Below, one piece after another: positions 16,353 to 22,976 of a stretch of DNA of 52,970 nt. Origin of the DNA: AC-32 sp046726435 (lineage in GTDB: Bacteria > Actinomycetota > Thermoleophilia > Gaiellales > Gaiellaceae); contig JBKPAM010000038.1 in assembly GCA_046726435.1 (NCBI GenBank), positions 1-52,970 of the forward strand. The letters are read 5' to 3'. The number at the start of each line of letters is the position of its first letter. Position 1 is the stretch's first letter. The notes under the pieces are model-generated. The model was not told where the DNA came from. It searched no databases and saw only the letters and a program-made list of their open reading frames with translations. Both the position numbers and the translations under genes were made by a program.

Positions 16353-17179
16353 AGCGCCGCCTCGGCTTCGGTCAACCCGAGCCGCTCGCGCACGCGCTCA
16401 GCGAGCGAGGCCTGCGGCTCAGCCAAGTCGAGGACAGTGACGAGCCCACTCGCAGCAGCTTCCGCGGTCCGAGGGTCGATCGCGTCCGCAGGATCGTTGG
16501 TGGCCGCGCGCGCGAGCTCGTCCGCGAGCCGACCAGTGCCCGCAAGTACGAGGACCTCTCTACCTCGGCGGACCTGCTCGAGCACCTCTTGCCTGGCACC
16601 TTCGCCGCCGCCGGCCAGAATCGCGACCGACGGACATCGGGCAGCAAGCGTTGCGGCAAGCGCGATCAGTGCTCCCGTCTCCGTGCCCCACTCGGTGCCC
16701 TCGACAAGGAGGAAGTGCGTGTGGTGCGGCTCGAGCTGGACCAGCTCGTTCAGCGGGAGCCGAACGGACTCGTCTTCCCCCCGCCCAGGCCAAGTGACGG
16801 CGCCGACCGGGGCGACACCGACGCAGGTTGTAGTCCGCTCCTTCGCGAGGGCGCGGCCGAAGAGAGCGAAGATCCCGGCGTCCGTGCCGCCGGTGATGAC
16901 GGTTAGCCGCGCAGCTGCCGCCAGGCGCGCGAGGCCGTCCCCCAGACTGCCGCTGAGAGCAGCCGCCACGCCGGGTGGTAGCTCAGTCGTGCTCCCACCC
17001 AGGACGATGAGTCCACGGGGCGGCTCAAGCTTTAGCGCAGCCGCCACGGCCGTGCCAGAGACGGTCGCCGGAGCCACCACGGCCAGAGCGCTGCGCCCGC
17101 CCGGGAAGATGATCCTGTGTCGCGCGAGCCCGCTCGGGCCGCGCCTAGCCGGCAGGGCACCGGCTGCGTTGTCGGTCAT
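16349..17179 (-). CDS. SLOG-superfamily nucleotide sensor, TRPM-like (LSDAT)
   Basis: A 276-residue soluble Rossmann-like protein. Landmarks match the SLOG domain found in TRPM channels and its prokaryotic LSDAT relatives: VITGGTDAGIF (about 95-104), VEGTEWGTETGAL (159-171), VAILAGGGEGARQEVLEQV (185-203) and LAGTGRLADELA (212-223; TRPM proteins have GSGRAAD here). The Gly-rich loops would bind an NAD- or ADP-ribose-like ligand. It is the first gene of the four-gene operon and overlaps the SLATT gene. ATG 17179 is preferred (AGGTG just upstream); GTG 17185 in the same frame is an alternative. The sensor role is inferred from family and from Thoeris, where a SLOG protein reads a TIR product. 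Confidence 0.85.
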   Translation of the reverse strand: MTDNAAGALPARRGPSGLARHRIIFPGGRSALAVVAPATVSGTAVAAALKLEPPRGLIVLGGSTTELPPGVAAALSGSLGDGLARLAAAARLTVITGGTDAGIFALFGRALAKERTTTCVGVAPVGAVTWPGRGEDESVRLPLNELVQLEPHHTHFLLVEGTEWGTETGALIALAATLAARCPSVAILAGGGEGARQEVLEQVRRGREVLVLAGTGRLADELARAATNDPADAIDPRTAEAAASGLVTVLDLAEPQASLAERVRERLGLTEAEAAL

Positions 17180-17207
17180 GAGCACCTACCGGCCTCGTCC
17201 CCACCAG

Positions 17208-17236
17208 AGTCTACGAGTCAACCGGGCTCGCGAGAA
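17208..17236 (-). promoter_or_regulatory. Candidate promoter of the SLOG-SLATT-TIR operon
   Basis: On the minus strand a TAGACT -10 (17208-17213) stands 17 bp from a weak -35 TTCTCG (17231-17236), which would give a leader of about 20-25 nt before ATG 17179. Tentative. Confidence 0.35.
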
Positions 17237-17786
17237 GAAGGCGACCCGGCGACGGGTGCACTGAGCATGGTTGGCGCATGGATGCCTTCGAGAGCCGACG
17301 CCGCACCCGAACCTGGACCCGTTCACTACAAGCGTTGGTCAAGGTCGAAGCGGGTCGCACCTAGTCGTGTGAAGCCGCTGTGAAGCCGCATCGCTCCGAG
17401 GAACCTTCACGGCCGAAGTGGCGTCCGAAGACCTGGAACGACAGGACGTCGACCCCTCGTAGACCGCGCCGCGCCGAGTGGTGCTGTTCAAACCAAGCGC
17501 AAGCGTGTGCCCTCAGATGTGCATTCTGGAGTCAATGTGGGACGCCGCGCCTTAAGACGCCGTCACGGGCGCCTGTTGCTGTTTTCGGCGAAGAAAGAGC
17601 AGCCTCTGCAGATTCTCTTGAGTCGTCACTAGCGTTGAAAGAACGAGAAAACGCGAGCGCGGCCCACTTCGCTCTGACTGAACAAGCGGCAGCCGTTCGG
17701 CGGCCAGGCGGGGCTCCTGCGGCTGAAGCCACCAAGTGTGCGAGGCCGCGTGAGGGCGCGGTAAGCGTCTCTACTATGGGAGTCGC
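17237..17786. other. 550-bp intergenic stretch, no convincing gene
   Basis: Short frames here lack ribosome sites, conserved motifs or proper codon use. Base composition is visibly less GC-rich than around it, especially 17570-17660. A perfect tandem TGTGAAGCCGC pair occurs near 17368-17390. The stretch separates the conflict operon from the tRNA and may be decayed foreign DNA. Confidence 0.5.
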
Positions 17787-17857
17787 GCCCCCGTAGCTCA
17801 GTGGAAGAGCAGCGGTTTCCTAAACCGCGTGCGCAAGTTCGATTCTTGCCGGGGGCA
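17787..17857 (+). tRNA. tRNA-Arg (anticodon CCU)
   Basis: A complete 71-nt cloverleaf: acceptor GCCCCCG/CGGGGGC with discriminator A, D arm GCTC/GAGC, anticodon stem GCGGT/ACCGC with loop TTCCTAA (anticodon CCT, reading AGG), a 4-nt variable loop, and T arm GCAAG-TTCGATT-CTTGC. CCA is not encoded. AGG is a rare codon in such genomes, and rare-codon tRNA genes are frequent integration targets; a partial copy of the 3' half lies at 19032. Confidence 0.95.
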
Positions 17858-18008
17858 CTCTCGATTCCCTACTAGAAGCGACCGGTTTGCAGGAAGGCCA
17901 GCGAGTCCCGACGGCGCAAGGCGGGGGCGCAATGGTGGCCCTCGACGGTCCGGGCAGTGCTCCAGCGACAGTGCGCCGACGACTCACTCGGGAAGTTAGC
18001 CCGGCGCT

Positions 18009-18866
18009 TTACCAGTCCGGCGCGTAGCTCCACTCTTGCCATGCCGGGAACGCCCGCTTGAAAGCCGGCATCAGCCGCGCACCCGCGACGGTCACTGAGC
18101 TTTCGTGGGACGCATAGATGAGCCAGTCGAACGAGCGATCCGTCCAGAAGCCCTCGGCGCCGGTGTAGATCGGCTCGAATAGCTCGAGATCAAGTTCACA
18201 GTCCGCGTCCGTGTCAAGCTCCCGCAACTCCCACAAACGCGTCACGCCGATTGCCGCGAGAACCTTACGAAGGCGCGTCTGGGTCTCGGGGTCGAAGAAC
18301 GGCTCGGCGCCAAGCGCGAGGGCGTCGAGCGGCGGCTCGGCGATGTCGGGGCGATCGAGCGGATACCAGTAGAAGCCTTCGAGGCCCCATCGCGTCTTGA
18401 GCTCGCTCCAAATACGCTTGCTCTCCTCCGCCGACAGCGCTCGGCGGAACGGCAACGGCTCGACCTGGGCGAGTTCGTCCTCGGATAATCCGCGAACGTA
18501 CTGAGCGAACAGCCTCCGCTCCTCGCCCATCGCTTGTCGTTCGACTTTGCCGTTCGGAGGTCCGGTGAAGATGCTCTCCGCGGTCTCAGCCGCCGCGGCG
18601 AGAAGCTCTCGGGCGTCGCCGAGCGAGGCGAAGTCGGCAGGCGTAAACGCCTCGACCGCCCACTGGATCGCCTGGAGCACTTGGTAACGCGGAAACGTGT
18701 CCAGCGCGTCCGCCGAGTAGGAATAGGTCGTGGGCTCGCGCACACCTCGCCGCCGTCGCTCGGCTGCCTCCTGCGCCTGGAGAGCTGCGTAACGGTCAGT
18801 CCACAGGACATCGCGATCGGCGCAGTAACGGCGGGCGGCGGTATGGAGAGCCTCAGTTGGAGACAC
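18009..18866 (-). CDS. Protein of unknown function inside the tRNA-bounded islet
   Basis: A 285-residue soluble protein, GTG start at 18866 without a clear ribosome site. It is mostly helical in the first two thirds, with many Glu/Ala/Arg residues, then an acidic part (ELDTDADCELDLELFEPIYTG) and an aromatic C-terminus (FDWLIYASHESSVTVAGARL, then WQEWSYAPDW). No signal peptide, transmembrane helix or catalytic motif was recognised. Codon use and length support a real gene. The C-terminal part, with FDWLIYASHE and a Trp-rich end, looks like small bacterial proteins of immunity or housekeeping type, but I cannot name a family. Its place between the tRNA and its partial copy marks it as cargo. 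Confidence 0.65.
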   Translation of the reverse strand: MSPTEALHTAARRYCADRDVLWTDRYAALQAQEAAERRRRGVREPTTYSYSADALDTFPRYQVLQAIQWAVEAFTPADFASLGDARELLAAAAETAESIFTGPPNGKVERQAMGEERRLFAQYVRGLSEDELAQVEPLPFRRALSAEESKRIWSELKTRWGLEGFYWYPLDRPDIAEPPLDALALGAEPFFDPETQTRLRKVLAAIGVTRLWELRELDTDADCELDLELFEPIYTGAEGFWTDRSFDWLIYASHESSVTVAGARLMPAFKRAFPAWQEWSYAPDW

Positions 18867-19210
18867 AGCTGCAACGGTGCGACGGGAAGGTCATCTTCGG
18901 TGTCATGGGACACGGCGCAGCGGACCTGAAGTGCACGAGCGGCCGGATTGTCGCGCCGACTGTCGCGCGGCGCTGCGGTCTTCTAAGAAGAGCCTGGTAA
19001 TCGCGAGGGTTGCGCAGCCCCAGTCGATCGCTTCCTAAACCGCGTGAGCAAGCACGATTCTTGCTGGGGCATCACCGAAGCCCGGCAATGGAGCAGGCGC
19101 TGCCAGGGCCGTCCTTGAAATCGGCGGGCGCTCATCCTAGGCTCGAAGGCTCACTGCGGCTGGCCGTGCTGGCGCGAGGATCGCGGCTGCCGTCGGGGGA
19201 GAAGGGAGTC
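18867..19210. other. Intergenic stretch holding the tRNA fragment
   Basis: Apart from the tRNA-like repeat at 19032-19071, I see no gene, strong hairpin or promoter. A GGGAG ribosome site at its end belongs to the next gene. Confidence 0.5.
19032..19071 (+). repeat. Partial tRNA-Arg copy (candidate attachment-site scar)
   Basis: Forty bases match the 3' 41 nt of the tRNA at 17787, from the anticodon loop (TTCCTAAACC) to the discriminator, with four substitutions and one missing G. The 5' half of the tRNA is absent, so it cannot be a functional tRNA. Confidence 0.75.
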
Positions 19211-20294
19211 ATGATGAGGATACTGGTGTGCATCGCGGTGGCTGCCGCGGCGCTCGCAATTCCGGCGCTTGGCCTCGCCGCCTCGCCCCCGCAGGCGGTG
19301 ATGACGGGGCTCGACAACCCGCGCCGGACTCGCTTGGGGTCCGGAGGGCGGGCTCTACGTAGCCGAGGCAGGGCGCGGCGGATCAGGCGTCTGCGTACCG
19401 GCTCCGGACGCGCCGCCGCCCGCAGCACGCTGCTACGGCGCGACAGGTGCCGTTTCGCGACTCTGGCACGGCGTGCAGGAGCGAGTCGTCGCCGGGCTGC
19501 CGTCGGTCGCCTTCCAGCCGGCGGGCGACACGGCGGCCGGCCCGCAGCACGTCTCGTTCCAGGGACGCGGTGGGCTGTTCGTCACGATCGGATGCGGCTG
19601 CAACAAGGCCACTCCCCCGGGCGAGGTGCTCGACGGCCTCGGCTTCGGCTACCTCCTGCAGGTGTCGGCGTCGGGCAACACGAAGACGATTGCGGACATC
19701 GCCAGCTACGAGGCGAGCGCGAATCCGGATGGCGGGCTGATCGACAGCAACCCCTACGGGCTACTCGCGCTGCCCGGCCACCGTCTCGTTACGGACGCGG
19801 GCGGCAACTCGCTGCTCAACGTCTCGGCGAATGGCAGCGTGGCGACGGTCGCGACCTTCCCGAAGGCGCCGGTGCCGGGCCCGGCCGGGGCACGTGACGC
19901 CGTGCCGACGGATGTCGTGGTCGGCCCCGACGGCGCGTACTACGTCTCGACGCTGACCGGTTTCCCGTTCATCGCGGGGACCGCGTCGGTCTATCGGGTG
20001 GTTCCCGGCCAGGCTCCGGCGCTCTACGCGTGGAACCTGACCGCGCTGACGGACCTCGCGTTCGGAGCCGACGGGTCGCTGTACGTGCTCCAGCACGGCT
20101 CGCCGGGCATCCCGCCGTTCGCAGGCCCGGGGGCTATCTGGCGGGTACCGCCGGGTGGCGGCGGCACATCCACGCTGGTCGCGGGCGGCCTGCCCCGCGC
20201 GACCGGCCTCGTCGTCGGCGCCGATGGTGGGCTGTACGTCTCCGTCAACGGGGCGTCGGCGGGCAACGGCGCGGTCTGGCGAATCGAGCCCTGA
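19211..20294 (+). pseudogene. ScyD/ScyE-like secreted beta-propeller protein, frameshifted
   Basis: ATG 19211 (or 19214) follows a GGGAG ribosome site and starts a signal peptide (about 20 residues) and the ScyD/ScyE-type opening VMTGLDNPR. At 19324/19325 one extra C shifts the frame; removing it restores GLAWGPEGGLYVAEAG and a continuous frame to the stop at 20294, through GPQHVSFQ, a CGC cluster and propeller blades such as VVVGPDGAYYVSTLTG and LVVGADGGLYVSVNG. The repaired protein would have about 360 residues. Such extracellular propellers have no settled function. One indel in an otherwise well-kept frame may be recent decay or a sequence error. Confidence 0.8.
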
Positions 20295-20342
20295 GGTAAC
20301 TCCCATGCGAGGTGAGGCGGCGTCGCTTCACCCTAAGAGAGC

Positions 20343-20377
20343 GAGCGAGGTGCGACCGGCTAGGCCGCACCTCGCTC
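20343..20377. terminator. Hairpin between convergent genes
   Basis: GAGCGAGGTGCG (20343-20354) pairs perfectly with CGCACCTCGCTC (20366-20377) over an 11-nt loop; it can serve both the propeller gene and the convergent haloperoxidase gene. Confidence 0.7.
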
Positions 20378-20386
20378 TCCCGGGAT

Positions 20387-21799
20387 TCAGTTCGTCGGCT
20401 TGAAGGCGTGGTTCAGGCCGTAGTGTGCGACCTTGCGTCCGAGATGGACTCCCACCTCGGCGGAGCGGCGATAGTGGACACCGCCCCAGACGCGAGCGTT
20501 GATGACCTCGTCACGGAGCTGTTCCGCTGTTTCGAAGTGGTGCACAGTGTCGAAGTTCCCGGGCGCGCCCGCCGGGTCGAAGCCGCGGATGTCCAGGTCG
20601 ATGTGATCAGTGCCGAGGAACTCGCTGAAGACCTCTGCCATTGCGGAGGTGTTCGTACCGTGGGCTGCCGGATACTCCGGATGGTTGGGCGTCGTCACCA
20701 GAGGCCGCCAACCGGGCTCTTCGGCGGTCGCAGGATTGCCGTCGTCGAACCCCGGCAGGGGACCGAAGGCGTCTGCCGTCACCGCTGAAGGATCGATCGC
20801 AGTCACGGGGCGCCAGAAGAGGAGCCGGTACTTCGCGTTCAGCACCGACATCAGTGCATCGGCACTCACGGTGTTCAGCATCGCCAGCAGCCGTGCGCTC
20901 TCGACTGTGTCCAGTGCTCGGGTGATGGCGAGGTCACGACCGGCCCGGTTGAACTGCCGGATCACATTCGCCGTGTAGAACAGTGCAACCCCAGTCTGGT
21001 CGTCGGTACGGAGCGAGTTCGTCGCCCGGCCGTACGCCTTGACCTCGTTGAACTGCCGAACCCACTCCATGCTCGAGAGCGGAGGCGGGGGCTCGGGTCG
21101 AAACTGTCCCGGGCTCTTCAGCAGGAACGGCTGCACGTCTCCGAGCCAGGGTGTCTGCGGAACTGCGAACGGTGGAGTGAGACGCCAAACCCCCCGGCCG
21201 GGCTCCTTGGTCTCGAACACCGACGTTGTGCCGACCGGTGTCATCCGTCCATCGCCGGTGCGCATGGCGATGATGCTGCTCGCGGACGCCAATCCGACGC
21301 TCGTCCCTTTCCCCCCGTCGGCGGTACATCCGTTCAGGTTCGAAAGAGCTTCCGAGTAGTACCCGTCCAGGTTCGACACCAGTGCGGGGAACGCCGAAAA
21401 GTAATGCCGCAGCGTCCGGTACGCGGCCTCGACGACGGCGCAATCGACCGAAGCTCCCGGAGGTGCGGTGATCGCCGGCCCGTATGGTTCGTAGCCGCCT
21501 CGGATCGCAACCACCGCGTCATAGACGGCAGCCGACGTGTAGGCCATGTAGATCTCGCCTTCACCCTGGAACGCTCCGGACCCGAGGACGGTGTCCTCGG
21601 CGATCTTGTTCCACTGCAGAACCGTGCTCGGCAGAGACGGAAGGACTGCACGAGCGTCGCGGCTGGTCGTTGCACCGAACGCAGCGACCACCACGAGGCC
21701 GACTAGCAGTCCCAAGAGTCGTGCGCGGGACGACTTCAGCTCGTGTCCCGTCCGTACAGACACGTGTCGTTCCGACTTCATCTCCTCTCCTTCTTTCAT
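20387..21799 (-). CDS. Vanadium-dependent haloperoxidase/PAP2-like secreted protein
   Basis: A 470-residue exported protein; after a short polar leader a hydrophobic signal segment is at about 28-50 (LLGLLVGLVVVAAFGATT). The all-helical C-terminal half carries the vanadate/phosphate pocket motifs of the haloperoxidase-PAP2 group: AKYRLLFWRPVTAI (Lys and Arg), HPEYPAAHGTNTS (with AHG in place of the usual SGH), and VWGGVHYRRSAEVGVHLG (Arg/His). The altered serine position makes catalysis uncertain. ATG 21799 overlaps the stop of the DUF1059 gene (ATGA); ATG 21781, with AAGGAG 5 nt before it, is an alternative start. The pair is divergent from the SARP gene. Confidence 0.85.
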   Translation of the reverse strand: MKEGEEMKSERHVSVRTGHELKSSRARLLGLLVGLVVVAAFGATTSRDARAVLPSLPSTVLQWNKIAEDTVLGSGAFQGEGEIYMAYTSAAVYDAVVAIRGGYEPYGPAITAPPGASVDCAVVEAAYRTLRHYFSAFPALVSNLDGYYSEALSNLNGCTADGGKGTSVGLASASSIIAMRTGDGRMTPVGTTSVFETKEPGRGVWRLTPPFAVPQTPWLGDVQPFLLKSPGQFRPEPPPPLSSMEWVRQFNEVKAYGRATNSLRTDDQTGVALFYTANVIRQFNRAGRDLAITRALDTVESARLLAMLNTVSADALMSVLNAKYRLLFWRPVTAIDPSAVTADAFGPLPGFDDGNPATAEEPGWRPLVTTPNHPEYPAAHGTNTSAMAEVFSEFLGTDHIDLDIRGFDPAGAPGNFDTVHHFETAEQLRDEVINARVWGGVHYRRSAEVGVHLGRKVAHYGLNHAFKPTN

Positions 21800-22014
21800 C
21801 TTCCCTCCCCGTCTGTTTGACCTGTGGTCTTGCGAGGGATCGCGGTCGGTGCTCCGTCGTCCAGTTCGGACCGGAAGGCGAGCAGCAGCGCCTCTTCGCG
21901 CGAGAGCGCCATTCCGTGGGCCTCCGAGGCGTGGCGCTGGACCTCGCCCAACAGCCCGTCCTCGTGCTCGGCGCGAGCTTCGAAACCGCAGTGGCAACGA
22001 ATGACCCTGTCCAC
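21796..22014 (-). CDS. DUF1059-like small zinc-ribbon-type protein
   Basis: A 72-residue protein starting at GTG 22014 behind GAGGG. It has the DUF1059 pattern: a CxC pair near the N-terminus (IRCHCGFEA), a central helix (EDGLLGEVQRHASEAHGMALS) with two His residues, and a polar tail. The Cys and His residues could bind one metal ion. Function unknown. Its stop overlaps the haloperoxidase start, so it is co-translated with a secreted peroxidase-like protein. Confidence 0.75.
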   Translation of the reverse strand: MDRVIRCHCGFEARAEHEDGLLGEVQRHASEAHGMALSREEALLLAFRSELDDGAPTAIPRKTTGQTDGEGR

Positions 22015-22086
22015 GATCCCTCGCAGCGAGGTCTAGAAAAGTGCCGCTAAATCGCGGCAAGATGCCGGCAAGGGAATGGCTAGACG

Positions 22087-22976
22087 TTGACGCTCAAAGT
22101 GTTTCTCGCCGGTCGGGTCGCGCTCGAGAGCGAAGGGGTTGTGATCGACGAGGGGCGCTTCCCGGGCGACAGGGTCGGCTGCTGTTCGCCTATTTGGTCG
22201 CTGAGCAGGGCAGGCCGGTACCGCGGGACGAGCTCGCGGACGCGCTCTGGGGAGATGCACCGCCTGCGACCTCGGACAAGGCACTGACCGTCCTCGCGAG
22301 CAAACTGCGCGGCGTGCTCTCCGAGGGGGGTATCGACGGCGGGAAGGCTCTCACCAGCGCGTTCGGCTCATATCGCCTGAACCTGCCGGATGGGACCTGG
22401 GTCGACATTTTCGCCGCTGGCGAGGCCCTCCGAGAGGCCGAGGCTTCTTTGGCGGCAGACGACCTCGATCAGGCTAAGGCGGTCGCCATGGAGGCGGCGT
22501 CACGGGCCCAGCCGTCCTTCTTGCCAGGCGAGGAAGGGGCGTGGGTCGACGGGAAGCGGCGTGAGCTCGAGGACATCCTCCGGCGCGCGCTGACCTGTCT
22601 CGCCGAGGCCTCGCTTCGCTCGGGCGATGCGGCCGAGGCGGCGAACTGGGCGCAGGAGACGATCGCCCTGGAGCCGTATCGCGAGACGGGCTACCGGCAG
22701 CTAATGGCGGCGCACGCCGCTGCCGGCAACCGCGCCGAGGCGCTCCGCGTCTACGAGCGGTGCCGACAGTTCCTTGCGACAGAGCTCGGCACCTACCCCT
22801 CCCCGGAGACCGAGTCGATCTACCGTGAGCTTCTCGAGGCGCCTTCTCCCGGGCCCGGAGCGGCGGCACCCGAGACTGCGCCTGTCGCGGTCGTCGAGCG
22901 CGAACGGCCGCGCGCCGCGTCGCGGCCTCCGACGGCGGCGCCCGGGTACCCGTGGCGGAGGCGCAGGGTGTCATAG
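22087..22976 (+). pseudogene. SARP-type (BTAD) transcriptional regulator module, frameshifted N-terminal part of a fusion
   Basis: From TTG 22087 the frame gives the start of an OmpR-like SARP domain (MTLKVFLAGRVALESEG...RFPG). Near 22168 one base is missing; adding one C after GGGC continues into QGRLLFAYLVAEQGRPVPRDELADALWG and the full bacterial transcriptional activator domain (EALREAEASLAADDLDQAK, ALEPYRETGYRQLMAAHAAAGNRAEALRVYERC, LGTYPSPETESIYRELL). The frame then stops at 22976 just after YPWRRRR, while the adjacent frame carries a transmembrane helix. One more base near 22966 would fuse this to the next gene. TTG start is chosen by homology; divergent from DUF1059. Confidence 0.75.

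Larger units (their letters stand above)
17858..19071. mobile_element. Remnant of an element integrated at the tRNA-Arg 3' end
   Basis: Bounded by the tRNA (its last 41 nt, 17817-17857) and an imperfect direct copy of that part (19032-19071). It carries one unknown gene (18009-18866) and no integrase, so it is either a trimmed island or a small islet moved in trans. Confidence 0.5.

Noticed and set aside
17380..17796. Possible 138-codon gene before the tRNA
   Set aside because: It runs into the tRNA, lacks a ribosome site and shows biased, motif-free composition.
19032..19071. Second tRNA gene
   Set aside because: The acceptor 5' strand, D arm and 5' anticodon stem are missing; only the 3' half is present.
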